A DNA stretch of 64,000 nucleotides from Incurvaria masculella (GCA_946894095.1 OX335651.1:4610501-4674500), one strand, 5' to 3'. Shown: positions 10,102-20,871, numbered from the stretch's first letter. Numbers and translations: made by a program. The notes: generated from the sequence alone by a model not told the origin.

Positions 10102-10756
10102 GTAAGTTGGACACTTTTAACTCATTTTATCTATTTAACATTTTATTCATTGTTCATTGTAAACATATATTTTGGTTTTCCTAAACATTTAACGTACTCT
10201 TTTTCTCTCTCAACTTAATTTTTACCCCTAAATTATCTCACAAAAAATATCTGGCTTCCACACTTTCGGAACGAAATTACACTTGATGTGATGAAGTGCT
10301 CGTGATTAAATTTAAAAATCCTTTTCCTCTGATACTATTATAATCTGGAAGATATGGTCTACTACGAAAACATTTCCCTCTTTTTTCCGTAACAGAAAAC
10401 CTTTCTTTGAATGAAGAACTGGAATCTGTATTTAATATTTTACGTTTATTCTTTTAACAGGTCTATTAGTACACAATAATACAGAACGATAATTTTTGAA
10501 GAATAAAAGCAAATTAGCATTTGTAATCGATATTTTGGGTCTTACTTTGTTTGGAATCAGACTTAAATACTTATTTCAATTTATGAAAAATATTTCAATG
10601 GCTGCATCTCATCTGATTATCTCCTTAGACTTCATTCATCTCTGAGACGTGCATGAGAGTACAACATCGATGACCCAAGGTATCCCAGAATTAAGAGTCT
10701 CTGTGTCCTATCGTCTCCCTATCGTATGCTCTTTAGAACTGCACGATATCTTCCCG
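10102..10756. other. Intron sequence, nothing recognised
   Basis: First part of the ~6.7 kb intron between the linker exon and the large exon. AT-rich, no recognisable element. Confidence 0.6.
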
Positions 10757-10990
10757 CAGTCCCCTTTCTACCATCACTGAACGCAGATCCTCCTGGGAAT
10801 ATACCCATTCACTGTCGACAATCCCAAAATTAGAACCAACCGATCTCTAGATAAACTATGGAGTGCACTTCCCGCTGAGGTATTTTCCCCAAATGACAAC
10901 CTGGGGTCCTTAAAACACGGCTTGAAGAACCACCTGGCTGGCCGACATGATATTCGTAGCGCCGGTGAAAGTTCGAAAAGTCATGAGTAT
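10757..10990 (+). mobile_element. LINE ORF2 C-terminal fragment
   Basis: Encodes with small gaps LLGIYPFTVDNPKIRTN, RSLDKLWSALPAEVFS and NDNLGSLKHGLKNHLAG, then VKVRK. This is the LW.ALP...F...LK-type C terminus of a CR1/jockey-like LINE, the same family as 8247-8540 and 51041-51385. It lies in the sense orientation inside the intron. Confidence 0.75.
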
Positions 10991-11521
10991 TGTTAAAATC
11001 TCCCTGGATGCATCGATCTCCAAGTACTTTCTCGGCTTAACATTGAATTATGCCGCGTGCGCTTCCCAGACTTTCACCGAAGCGTTCTTCCCTCACTTTT
11101 CGCCTCCCCCCCCCATGCAGCCCCCCCCCCCCCCCCCGAGTTGCATCCCCGCTGAAGGAATTAGCGCTAAGGCGCGCGATGCACCGACGCGACGCGGTCA
11201 GTTTCTTTGTTAGCAGTTGCGGTGCAATTAAACTAACTGGAAATGTTCCAGCTAAGTAATACAATGAAAGCACTTTTCGGTGTAGTCTTCCAGGCTTGAA
11301 ATATTATTCAGTTCGTGCTTTACATGCAGATTAGGGGCCCGGTTCCAGTGTTAATGGCACTCTGAATGTAGCTGCATTTATTGTGTTTCCGATTTACATT
11401 AATATCGAGGCGTTCATGGGGTAAGGATGTCTGATAATTCAACCTGCGCACAATCTGGTATCTCACGCGGATAAGCCATGGTCGAAAGTTCCATAGATGA
11501 TTAAAAAATTTGAAAATGTAT
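10991..11521. other. GC-rich patch with C-homopolymers inside the intron
   Basis: Contains two long C runs (about 11106-11113 and 11121-11137) separated by atgcag, then a GC-rich 100 bases. Short proline-rich frames on both strands come from the homopolymers and are not credible genes. Confidence 0.5.
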
Positions 11522-11835
11522 TTAGTCCCGTCGCAAAAAAAGGACCCTTATGGTCTGGCTCTGGTGTCCGTCGGTCAAACGCGAGTTTTCACGAATATTC
11601 TTTTTATGAACGGTTCTTTTAAAAATAAAATAAAATACCAGTATGAGTACACTTATGTGATTATGCACTAATTACTTTTGAACAAAACGGTATACTTTTG
11701 AAAAAAATATCTGAATCGCTTATTTTGTTTGAAATCGCAAAATAATCATCAGGCGAGGGGGATTTTTCCATGTCCAGCAGTGACGGAACCCCCGGCACGC
11801 AAACACGTTCACGCTTGACCGTTTTTTTTTTAATT
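11522..11835 (+). mobile_element. Diverged repeat ending 'cacgcttgaccgtttttttt'
   Basis: Starts agtcccgtcgcaaaaaaagg, followed by acccttatggtctgg, and ends gacggaacccccggcacgca, acgttcacgcttgaccg, poly-T. The end resembles that of the gggttccgtacc family; the start resembles another widespread lepidopteran repeat. Non-coding. Confidence 0.5.
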
Positions 11836-12039
11836 CCACGTCTCTTAAAAAAATTCCATGTTTTCAAAATTATTTATATTTTATTATGGTTTATGACGAG
11901 CTGCAATTTTCACAAAATTTAGAAAAGTAAACCGCTAAAGAAAATAATTATTTTTCATTTTGAGAATTTAGCGAAATGAATGTAACAATTTCTTTGAAGC
12001 CGTTTTTAGAGACCAATAGACAAAATTCAGGTAGTTTTG

Positions 12040-12310
12040 TAAATTAGAATGTGAAGCGAGCTTTCTAGCTCGGCTGCTAGCAAAAGCTGCAGTATTTGGG
12101 ATTGGATCAAAGTTGCAGCCATTATCCAGGTTGATCCCGCTAGCTGGAGTCGGGTCCTGGGGGATTGCAGCAGTGGCGGCGTCTGGTGTGCGCTCGCGGC
12201 AACATATTGATTAGAAACTAGATTACTGGGAGACCGCGCGAGCGAACGAATCGATTAGGAAGCTCTTGCATTTTGGCATGAGCGTTTTGGTTCCAGATCG
12301 ACGTAGCTGA
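12040..12310. promoter_or_regulatory. Candidate intronic cis-regulatory block
   Basis: A GC-richer, non-repetitive block in the intron with several GATTA/GATTG homeodomain-type cores (gggattggatc, attgattagaaactagatta, cgattagg). It stops abruptly at the flanking repeat (tttttaaccgacc). Regulatory function is inference from composition and motif density only. Confidence 0.25.
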
Positions 12311-12462
12311 TGTTTTTAACCGACCTTAAAAAAGGAGAAGGTTATCAATTCGCCTGTATATTTTTTTATACGAACAGTTTAACGTGGAGATTTAAAGTAA
12401 ATTTAACCAGGAATTTATCCTATTCTATTTCAAATTCATTCGGACTGTAGTAAATGTTAATA

Positions 12463-12500
12463 TCCCCGCGCCCCTGAACTACGAGCCGTTCAAATATTTT
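12463..12500 (-). mobile_element. SINE tRNA-type head remnant
   Basis: ccccgcgcccctgaactacg followed by agccgttcaaatattttagt matches the antisense head of the SINE at 19375-19793 (ccccgcgccactacgagccgctcaaa). The rest is missing. Confidence 0.55.
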
Positions 12501-12528
12501 AGTAAAATAACAAGCGACGCTACTTTTT

Positions 12529-12772
12529 ATGGTTTCGCACCTAAAAGATGGCAACGGAACCCTATTACTAAGCCTCCGCTGTCCATCCGTCCGTATGTCT
12601 GTCACAGGGCTGTATCTCATGAACCGCTGGTAGGTAGCTGAAATTTTTGCAAAGTATGTATTTATTTTGCCGCTATGACAACAAAAATATAAAATTTAAA
12701 AATAATAAAAAAACGTAATTTTTGGGTGTTAAATCTTGTACGATGGTACGGAACCCTTCGTGTACGAGTCAG
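12529..12772 (+). mobile_element. Interspersed repeat of the 'gggttccgtacc' family
   Basis: Contains ggcaacggaaccctattact, cctccgctgtccatccgtcc, ggctgtatctcatgaaccgc, attttgccgctatgacaaca and ggtacggaacccttcgtgta in the family order. The first ~15 bases are diverged. Confidence 0.75.
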
Positions 12773-13156
12773 TTTTGCTCTCCAATATACAACTACATAC
12801 ATAAATAACAAAATAAGTATTAGTGTATAAACTACATACATAATAATTGATTCATATTAAGGTAGTTGGATCCTGGCATACGCACAGTAGGTGTATTAAA
12901 AAGTAGGCCAAGCATATTCGAGTACATACTCAAACAAAATCCTTTTTCCTAGTTACTTAGGGCGTATTACCGCTAAACAAAATGGTGAAATTGATCCTGG
13001 TTACTGGCTACTTAAATTTTCTTTTAATTTAAATACTTTCTTAATATATTCTGTACAATTTAGTATAATATTACAGCATTGGCAATCATCATTTAAAACC
13101 ATGCTCTTAGAACTCAAAATATTTGCGAAGCTATGATGTATACTTAAAAAAACATA

Positions 13157-13399
13157 ATAAACACTGGAATATGTTTTTAACCGACTTCAAAAAAGGAGGA
13201 GGTTATCAATTCGTCGGAATCTTTTTTTTTTTTTTTTTTTTTTATGTATGTTCACCGATTACTCGAAGACCCGTGGACCGATTTGGAAAATTCTTTTTTT
13301 GTTCGAAAGGGTATACTTTCTAGTTGGTCCCATTTTTTTTTATCAAAATCGGTTCAGTAGTTTGGTACTTAACTATAACAAACATCGAATTTCTTAACC
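13157..13399 (+). mobile_element. Repeat of the 'aaccgacttcaaaaaaggag' family
   Basis: Begins tttttaaccgacttcaaaaa, then ggaggaggttatcaattcgt, a long poly-T, and tcaccgattactcgaagacc. The same end (inverted) closes the insertion at 37858-37890, and a shorter copy is at 47833-47915. Confidence 0.75.
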
Positions 13400-13870
13400 C
13401 CGCGAACCCAGAAATGTGATTTTTTAGTTACAGTAGCTTTCTTTTCGGGTGAGATTGCTCAGTATGAGAGGTTTTTTTTTACTTCAACTGTTGGGGGTAT
13501 TCAAGGGGGGTAAAAGAGGGCAAATTGTACACATTTCTATCTCTAGAGCCGCTGAACCCAGAAATGTCAGAGTATGTTTTGTTTTAGATGGGAATGCTTA
13601 AGAAGAAAATATTTTTGGAAATTATACTATTAGGGGGGTAAAACAGGTCAAAATGAACACATTTAGGCGAAAACCACTCATGTTGAGATCTCTGAAACCA
13701 ATTATCCTCGAAACTTAAAATTTTCAGTGACTTCTTGTTAAGACGAAAAGGCTCGCTCACAACGGATTTCAAAAAATTCAACTGTTCAGGGGGGATAAAC
13801 GAGGCCGATATGTACACATTTTCATACAACTTAAACTTACGCAAGAAACAGACTATCCGGAACAATGGAA
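13400..13870 (+). repeat. Degenerate tandem repeat, about three units of 130-155 bp
   Basis: The motif ggggggtaaaa followed by a (g/c)aaa/cga segment and (t)acacattt occurs near 13505, 13634 and 13789, and gaacccagaaatgt near 13405 and 13555. Units have diverged. It follows the poly-T repeat and is probably its internal region. Confidence 0.5.
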
Positions 13871-13918
13871 GGATGAGAAATTCAGAAGTTCAGCGGTTCC
13901 GGTCATTCGTTGTTTTGT

Positions 13919-14040
13919 CTTTTTAGGGTTCCGTTCCCAAAGGGCACCAACTTCCGCTGTCCGTCCGTCCATCCGTCTGTCACAGCACTCTATCTCACGT
14001 GATCTCATCGTATCAATTATCGTACGTATCAACCGTGAAC
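13919..14040 (+). mobile_element. Interspersed repeat of the 'gggttccgtacc' family, 5' part
   Basis: ttttagggttccgttcccaa, agggcaccaacttccgctgt, ccgtccatccgtctgtcaca, then ctatctcacgtg. It is truncated after the 'tatctca' segment. Confidence 0.7.
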
Positions 14041-14235
14041 TCATGAATCCAGATAGTTACCGGTCTACCTTTCGTCAGAAATGAGATTTCTCAATGGTTG
14101 TATTTCTGCTAATGCTCGTTCATTGTATTGTATTTTATATGTATGTATATCTTCTTTCCACTTTGTATGTGAAGTTGAGCAGGAGGGCTCGCGCACCTTG
14201 ACTTAAAAGTTACGCCACCACTAAAAAGCAAAAAA

Positions 14236-15335
14236 TAAAATATTTTTAAATAAAAAAAGGACCGCCTTCAAAAAAACCGGAACTAAAAAGCAAAAAATAA
14301 TTGGTTACTTTGAATTTATGTACGAAAAGCTATTTTAATTCTAACTAATTATGTACAATTTCTTAATGTTTAATCATCTTTTGAAGTCGGTGCCTTGGGT
14401 AGACGTTCTTCGGGCTGCAAGTAGTTAGATTAATATTACCTATGGCTAAGAAAGAAATATAAGTAGGTAGCTACTTACATTTACCTACTTGAACAAAACA
14501 CAAAATTAAATAAACAAACTGGTCGGAAAAACGTATGTAAGTAGGTATTTAGGCAAGTACTTTGTAATTTAAATATGCCTTATACTTAAACTAAATACCT
14601 AATACAATAAAAACAAAATATTTACAAGAAAACCCTACGAACAAACCAATATAAAAACAACCACTTATATGATAAATATTTAGGTAGGTGTAGCTTGTAC
14701 TTTTTATTCTACCTAAATACCTACATAACACAAAACAAAAAAAAATACAAACTTAAAAAGAACAGAAAACAATAGGTAGCGACTTTGAGGTGTCTGCTCT
14801 CAACTACGTGTCAAAACGAGTGTGCGGTTAGTACATATTTCACCAATTTCGGCAGAAATCGTCTCGTTCAGACAACGATGTCGCAGGGAAGTACCAATCA
14901 ACACAGAGCAGCGAATTAACGTCCTCCTTCACCAGTCCAGCCTTTATAAGCCCGAAAGTACTAATAATAATAGTTGAAACCCAATTTCAGTACGCTGCGC
15001 TGTATCGATATCAGCTTGCACGTAAACCAACGCTAAGGGCATCTCCAGTTAGACAAAATGCTCTGTGGACCAATCATTGCTGACTCAGGTTGTTTACGCT
15101 CTCGTAGACTTCGGGTGTGTTCGGCTGAAATAGTGTCTGTTCGGTCAGCAGCGTGCGAAGCGAACTCTACCCAAGGCACCGACTTCAAAAGATGATTAAA
15201 CATTAAGAAATTGTACATAATTAGTTAGAATTAAAATAGCTTTTCGTACATAAATTAAAAGTAACCAATTATTTTTTGCTTTTTAGTTCCGGTTTTTTTG
15301 AAGGCGGTCCTTTTTTTATTTAAAAATATTTTATC
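14236..15335. mobile_element. Foldback element with ~168-bp inverted arms
   Basis: The left arm at 14236-14403 (aaaatatttttaaataaaaa ... gaagtcggtgccttgggtag) is nearly identical to the reverse complement of 15169-15335. The interior of ~765 bases has AT-rich sequence on the left and a GC-richer segment on the right (14760-15168) without a recognised gene. The arms share actaaaaagcaaaaaata and a gaagtcggt core with the foldback at 37240-37516. Confidence 0.9.
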
Positions 15336-15472
15336 TATTCACGTTCAGTGCTTAAAGTTCCTTGCTTACGGGGACGCTTTGTTCGGGTCACCTCTTTCTC
15401 TATATGGTCGATAGGAGTGTTGGCTGTCCCCGGCGTGATGCTCGGGAACGATTTCCAATCCCCACAATTTTC

Positions 15473-15563
15473 AGAGAAAATCGCTTTAAGACCCGCTATA
15501 AAAGCGATTTTCTAGACTCACGATTCCTGATTACTGATTATGGAATTCCAGGAATAGGCCTGC
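15473..15563 (+). mobile_element. MITE right half, 'ggaataggcctgc' family
   Basis: Right half of the family seen complete at 46395-46619 and 62129-62357: ttataaaagcgatttt-type core, gattcctgattactg and the terminal gaattccaggaataggcctg. Confidence 0.8.
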
Positions 15564-15689
15564 TGCTCCAATTAGCAACATGTTTGTTGGCGGAGATAGT
15601 CTTTGCAAATAACTGATGTTTGTCATGAACTGTTGCATATGGCATGAATGGTTGACTTTCCTGTATTCATGTTAATTGAGTATTTTGCC

Positions 15690-15885
15690 TGGGTTTTAAA
15701 AAAAAAAATTACAAACGCTTTTGTAAATTTAGACTAAGTGGTCGTCGAAAAAAAAACATCGGAGTTGCTTGCCAGTTCTTCTTCGCTGTGTTCTGTTTTG
15801 CTGAACTGACTAATGCTAATGTTAAAATATGACAAATCCGAATGCAGTATACTGTCTATGTACGATGAATAAACAATACAATATA
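15690..15885 (+). mobile_element. Probable retroelement 3' end with poly(A) signal
   Basis: gttgcttgccagttcttctt, cgctgtgttctgttttgctg and gctaatgttaaaatatgaca are followed by aataaacaataca. The gccagttcttcttcgctg segment recurs at 41615-41635. Likely the 3' UTR of a LINE or LTR element; family not identified. Confidence 0.4.
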
Positions 15886-16851
15886 ATCCATTCCACTTAT
15901 ATTAAAAAAAGATCTAAACTTAAAACAGAGTTTTTAACTTCTAACCAAAATACTCGCACGTTGTCAGCTGAGACAAGATACAAATGAGTACATACGTGGA
16001 ACCTCAGCAAAAAATCACCGCTCATAGGTGCGAGCGCACGGGGACATTTTGCCGAGGCCGGAAATCACGTAGAACCCAAAGTCACGTAAAAAGCCTTTGT
16101 ATGCGCTGCTCACGTCGCGCGTGTCCCGCCTCGTGAGCTAGGTTAGGAATGATCCCTTTATGATATTCCTTCAGAATTTACTTTTCGCATTGAATAAACT
16201 TACCGGGAAGTCACCTTTTTCGCGGCTATTTTCCAGCATCCCTGCAGCATTGCCGACCATCATAGCTGTACTGGATTTTTGTCCGGGAATGCGAGGGATT
16301 TCAATACGGTTTATTGGGTACAATTCGAAAGGACGCATACATAATTTTGTGATTAGATTACCCAGACTGTAGAAGCGATACGATTTTCTAAGTCTAAATA
16401 ATTATTAAAACGGCATCAAAATAAAAATACATGATCTCTCGAAATCTTGATCCAATCCAACTTATTAATCCTTGCACCTAATCCACATTAGCTCCAATGC
16501 ATGATATTTTAGAATATAATAGAATAGAAAAATATTAATTTGTTTAAGGTACAAAGTTATACAGAGAAAAGCATACATATTGTTACATGAAATAATTTAA
16601 AAGGCTTGCGAGACTTTCTGTCTTGAGCTAAGTTTCACATGGATATTGATTAATGGGATAAATCAGAGTGCGTTTTTGAATGCGCACACCACATTGATTT
16701 TTTTTTAATGTTTCGGAGTCTGTTATCCTTTTCAGTGGTGATTCAAAACAGCACCCTGTATCGTATACAGACGAAAATATGCTTAAAGATATAATTTTGC
16801 TAACGTGAAACCATTTACCATTAAAAAATAATGCAAATGTTTTAATTACAG
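15886..16851. other. End of intron, nothing firmly recognised
   Basis: Mostly AT-rich. A GC-richer block at about 16015-16140 (with two cacgt cores) might be regulatory. The intron ends with ttttaattacag at 16840-16851. Confidence 0.4.
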
Positions 16852-17676
16852 GGCCATCACAGCTTATTGCTGAGATGCAGAGTGGCAGAGCGACTCCCCA
16901 ATCGCCCGTATACGCCACCACAAGACCGACGCAGTCACCTCTAAGGACACCCGCTTCACCCTTCAGATCACCCCTAAACGCAGCTCCGGCTAGCTTATCA
17001 ACACCGCTAGTCAAATCTGCAAATTCAGAAGAGCCAATGAGATTCCACCCAACCAATCCTTTCTACTCGACTATGCCCTCCAACAATATTAGTGCTTCCA
17101 GGTTACCGGTACCGAATGGCAAAACCCTCTTCGCCAGTCTAGATAGGTCCTCAAAACCGAATTTGTCATCGATTCCACCGTTATTTTCAAATAACACTGG
17201 AGCGCAGTTTTCTCAATCCCAGACAAACTTTGACAATATCGAGGATTCCGGCCCCAGTAGCTTACCGTACGACTCTCATAGATTTTACAACTCTACACAC
17301 AACGGTTCCGCTGAGAGTTTTCAAAACTACAGGTCGCCATTTAATAGTACCTTTATAAACTCCAATGGGCATGAACCCACTTCTAGTGATAGAGCGGAAA
17401 CAAACGGAACAGATCCCTTCGAAAAATACATCACCAACAAATTTACTACGGACGCGTCGCCCGAATCTGAATGGATATCGTCTCCCAAAGAAAACATCGA
17501 CAGCGAAGAAGAGATCATCACTCGTCGCTCGACCATCACCGAGAGCGAAGTGAAGGAATACGAAGAGGTGAAGACCGTGAAGACGATTGTTATGAACGGT
17601 CCGGAGGGTGCTAATTCTGGTGCTAATGGTGAGGAACGGGCGAAGGAGCGGAAAGCGGAAGACGCGAGCGCGACAG
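16852..17676 (+). CDS. Large Ser/Pro/Asn-rich exon of the PDZ protein
   Basis: An 825-base exon (275 codons) reading (R)PSQLIAEMQSGRATPQSPVY and onward. The acceptor is ttttaattacag and the donor gtgaga starts at 17677, with phase continuity from the exon at 10040. Residues ~1-70 are rich in TP/SP motifs (TPQSP, TQSPLRTPASP, STPL); residues ~70-200 are low-complexity Ser/Asn/Phe-rich; residues ~205-275 are acidic then mixed-charge (DSEEEIITRRSTITESEVKE, VKTVKTIVMNG) and probably helical. Scaffold proteins of the Zasp group have such disordered linkers between the PDZ and LIM or ZM parts. No LIM domain is in this window. It leaves one base for the next exon. If the donor is not used, translation continues 14 codons to TGA at 17718. 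Confidence 0.85.
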
Positions 17677-17720
17677 GTGAGAAATTATTTTATCTGACTC
17701 GCACCCCCGTGCCGTATTGA
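17677..17720 (+). other. Possible read-through C-terminal tail
   Basis: If the 17676/17677 donor is retained, the frame adds GEKLFYLTRTPVPY-type residues and stops at 17718-17720. No strong AATAAA follows closely, so a genuine short isoform is uncertain. Confidence 0.3.
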
Positions 17721-18042
17721 TTCCGATGAAAATGTGCTCCGTTTTTCTTTATTACATTTCCGAGAGAAATCTCTCCTAGCTTATATCTTACCGTGGAATC
17801 GAGGGACCGAAATTTAAGTAATGCTATTCAATTACTTTTATAAATTCCAACTTTTTGCATCTTTCTGTCTGTCTGTCTGGTTATAACTTGAGAACTAAGT
17901 ATCAGATTTCGATGTGGTGTTTTATGGAACATGTAGACATCCTTTGATGATATTAGGCTAACATACAAAATGGAAACTAATAGAAAAATAATAGAATAAT
18001 ACAATATTTAATATATTGTGCGTTCGACTGGAAAGAAAATAC
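17721..18042. other. Intron start, nothing recognised
   Basis: Contains tctttctgtctgtctgtctgg and an AT-rich stretch, possibly part of a diverged repeat. No gene. Confidence 0.4.
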
Positions 18043-18116
18043 GAACAATTTTCATTGCTGCTTCAACGACCTTTCATTCAATGCGATGATACCGACCCGG
18101 GAGACATAGACACTAC
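18043..18116 (-). mobile_element. SINE body fragment
   Basis: caattttcattgctgcttca, cgacctttcattcaatgcga and gataccgacccggg are the antisense SINE body. Both ends are missing. Confidence 0.7.
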
Positions 18117-18520
18117 CACAACTAAGTGATTTATTAATATTATTATTAACCTGCCCATGGTTGTGCCACCGAAGGCTGACTCAAGATGACGTACAGCTTA
18201 ATTAAAATACTACCTGCAATCACGCTCAATAACTTTGGGGCTGTATTTGAAAAACTTGAAAGCAGTAGGTGAAAATATGAGTCCGCATCCGATTGAAATG
18301 CGGTTCGTCCATGCCTTTAATTAATTCTTCCTATCAATTATTAATGCGTTTACAATCACGATACATTATCTAAGGTCTAAGCAGTAAGCAGAGACGTCGA
18401 CATTAACACGGACGGAGTCGTTTTATAGTTTGGATTTTGCAGCATATTCCTAGAGTACGATTTGCTTAACTTGCAATATGATTAGCTTAATTAGGAGCAA
18501 TCTTGCTGAAATGCCGAGCC
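18117..18520. other. No gene recognised
   Basis: Non-repetitive-looking sequence upstream of the promoter-like module, with several TAATTA/TTAATTA homeodomain-type cores (18318-18345, 18481-18495). Possibly regulatory. Confidence 0.3.
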
Positions 18521-18538
18521 CGACCGCCAGGGGGCGTG
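18521..18538 (+). promoter_or_regulatory. CTCF-like motif
   Basis: cgaccgccagggggcgtg fits the CTCF core (CC.C.AGGGGGCG). It lies 18 bases upstream of a TATA box. Confidence 0.55.
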
Positions 18539-18555
18539 CATGCTTCGAGGCGGGG

Positions 18556-18650
18556 TATAAATTACCCCTCACTACGGTCTCGCCATTCTGACCGCGCCCG
18601 CTAGAGATTCAGCGGCCGTTGGAAAATACGTACGTACTTGTGCGGCGGGA
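18556..18650 (+). promoter_or_regulatory. TATA promoter and possible non-coding first exon
   Basis: TATAAAT at 18556-18562 in a GC-rich context, with a start expected about 30 bases on (near ccattctgacc, 18583-18593). A good donor (aaaatac followed by gtacgt) occurs near 18626-18636. The plus orientation fits a promoter for a shorter transcript of the PDZ gene or another gene. Transcription is inferred. Confidence 0.5.
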
Positions 18651-18769
18651 CCTGAATGATTTATAAGCTGTTGGATGTGTTTCCGGTGTTGGGAGATTGA
18701 TAAGTTGGCTGGGTTTTAGGAAGAAAGAAGTATCAGCAGGATTGATTAGAACACTTATTTAATTGACCG

Positions 18770-18935
18770 AGCGAAGCGCGAGCGAATCTTTGTTTCAGTT
18801 TGGGCAAAAATGCTTTAGTATGTCTGTCCGTTGTCCGGCGTCCACCTGTCCAGCTATTCTCATCTACAGGTCGCATCTCTCAACAGATTCTCGTGAAATT
18901 TTGTGAGCAGATTCGATAGTTTTATGATTTTTTTG
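18770..18935 (+). mobile_element. Repeat of the 'gaccgagcgaagcg' family
   Basis: accgagcgaagcgcgagcga, tcagtttgggcaaaaatgct, ctgtccgttgtccggcgtcc, ctacaggtcgcatctctcaa and gattctcgtgaaattttgtg. A copy in the opposite orientation lies at 29140-29315. Confidence 0.75.
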
Positions 18936-19022
18936 ACGAGTTAGTTAGTTTTCGAAAATCTTTCGAAACGGCGGAACTATTTTCAAAATTTGTCAAAAAA
19001 GAAAGACTTGGAGCGTTAGGTA

Positions 19023-19258
19023 AATACTAAGGACCGATTTTTCAATCCTAAGATAGTACGTATCGGACTGATACTACAAATTCACGTTTTCCAAAAGACG
19101 GATTGCCATTGCTGGAGAATTATTTCTTCTATCATAATTATTTGACTATAATTTTACTACTTAATATATGGACTTATACTATATTGGATGAATAAGCAGA
19201 AGCGTAAATAAATCCGTCGAATAGCAATCTAGCTATCTATTGAAATATAATCCCTAAA
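19023..19258. mobile_element. MITE, 'ggccgatttttcaatc' family, diverged
   Basis: Colinear with 38514-38740: ccgatttttcaatcctaaga, atcggactgatactacaaat, caaaagacggattgcc, aataaatccgtcgaatag. Its terminal repeats are eroded. Confidence 0.7.
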
Positions 19259-19374
19259 TGGGAAATATACAAGAAAAAGAATTGCATTTTTATTAAGTTT
19301 TAAGATAGGCAAAGACAAACTCGCGAGGTCTACAGCTCATAGAGCCACTAGTTAATAATAGGTCCCTAATACAA

Positions 19375-19793
19375 CTTTTTTTTTTATGCGACCTGACACT
19401 GACTGGATGGCTAATATCACACAACTACCGTTATGATATTAGCCCAAAATACCACATTCCCGAAGGAATTAGGTGCCATGCGAGGACCTTCCCTTTATGA
19501 GCACGGCTACATTAAACTGGATGGAAAACACGGACGATTTTTCATTGCCGCTTCGACCATCTTTTCATCCAATGCGATGGTACCAACCCGGGCGGGCTTA
19601 AACCCTACCACCTAGTAGGGGAAGGGGACCTACAGTTTTACATGGATTCCGAACCATGCGAGCAGCTCGCATTCGTGACGAAATGCACTTATCGAACTCT
19701 GAAAGAGAAATACAGTGGTGCAGAATTGAACCCAGGCCTCTGATACGGTAGGCCAGTCCCCGCGCCACTACGAGCCGCTCAAATTTTCCTGGT
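19375..19793 (-). mobile_element. SINE, tRNA-type head, full length
   Basis: The best minus-strand copy. From its 5' end (19793) it has the tRNA-like head (box A tcgtagtggcgcgggg; box B-like gggttcaattc), gtgca.cactg, gagttcgataagtgcatttc, agctgctcgcatgg, the cccgcccgggttggtaccat segment, gttttccatccagttta, ccttcgggaatgtggtattt and gatattagccatccag. It ends in a T run (antisense poly-A) at 19375. Confidence 0.9.
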
Positions 19794-20103
19794 TGAATAA
19801 TAAGAGTAAAATTAATGTGTGCAGATGAAAGGGCCCATAAGATTTGTTTTTCGTAAACTTGTAAGTTAACGGATTTTACAAGATTTCTGCTACTTATCAA
19901 GTAAAATTTTGAATATATAAAAGTAAATATTACGTAAAAATGATATTCGAGTCTTTTAACAATTAATCAAATTATTTTTTGCATGAAAAACTTGTACAGT
20001 CAAGCAAATTTGTCCAATATTGGATATGAACTCTGAGAGTTATCTTAATGATTTCACTTCAGTCCTAACAAATTGTATGCCAGTTAAGAAGTGTGAGGAC
20101 ACT

Positions 20104-20192
20104 TTTTAGGGTTCCGTACCCAAAGGGTGCCAATGGAATCGTATTATTAAGCCTCCACTGTCCGTCCGTCCGTCCGACTCGCACTTGTTTTT
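20104..20192 (+). mobile_element. Interspersed repeat 'gggttccgtacc', truncated
   Basis: ttagggttccgtacccaaag, ggtgccaatggaatcgtatt and cctccactgtccgtccgtcc jump directly to gactcgcacttg, so the middle is deleted. Confidence 0.75.
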
Positions 20193-20195
20193 ATA

Positions 20196-20385
20196 TATGA
20201 CTGGTCATGGCTGGCTATCTAAAACCGCACCAATCGTCATGAAATTCCGATATTAATATATATGATATTCAACATTCCGCATTCCCGAAGAAAATAGGAC
20301 CAACCCTTTCTGAGCACGGCTTCGTTGATCTGGATAGAAAACAATGTCAATTTTGATTGCCGTCATCGGGCGCCGTGTTATCAAT
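20196..20385 (-). mobile_element. SINE 3' half, diverged
   Basis: gactggtcatggctggctat, cattcccgaagaaaatagga, tgagcacggcttcgttgatc and tggatagaaaaca follow the antisense SINE order. Confidence 0.65.
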
Positions 20386-20871
20386 TTAATACAAATATTT
20401 CATATTTCACCACTTATGTACCGTTAAACGCGTCAAAAATTACACTGTAATGGTTCCCACACCTTATAAGTGAAAATGATTTTCTAACTGAGCCGTTAAA
20501 GAGTTGAACAAAAAACGCCACGAGTAAAGTAAAGCCAACGAGGTGGGCGGAAGGTTCAGCGGAGGTGCGAGACAAAGAAAATGTATAATGAATGGTTCTT
20601 GGAAACGCAACGAGCCACCGTAATTATGTTTTTCAGAGATTTTCCCGTCAGTGGTGACGTGAATTTATTGGAGTACGCTGCATTCACTGCGGGGAATTGT
20701 TAGTGAGCAATTACTTTGTCAAGGTGTTAGTTTCACAGTGCACTAGGACCACAGTAGCCGCACTTTTAAAGTAGACACAAAAACGGGTGTTTTTTTTCCC
20801 ATCTCCACTTATATTAAACTTAACTGGGGAAGGATAAAGACTCCCTAATTCCCTATAGACTAGGAGGTCGC
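20386..20871. other. No gene recognised
   Basis: Non-coding; no repeat family recognised except AT-rich sequence. Confidence 0.4.

Noticed and set aside
16628..17056. 142-codon frame on the minus strand
   Set aside because: It is the antisense shadow of the large PDZ-gene exon and continues into intron sequence.
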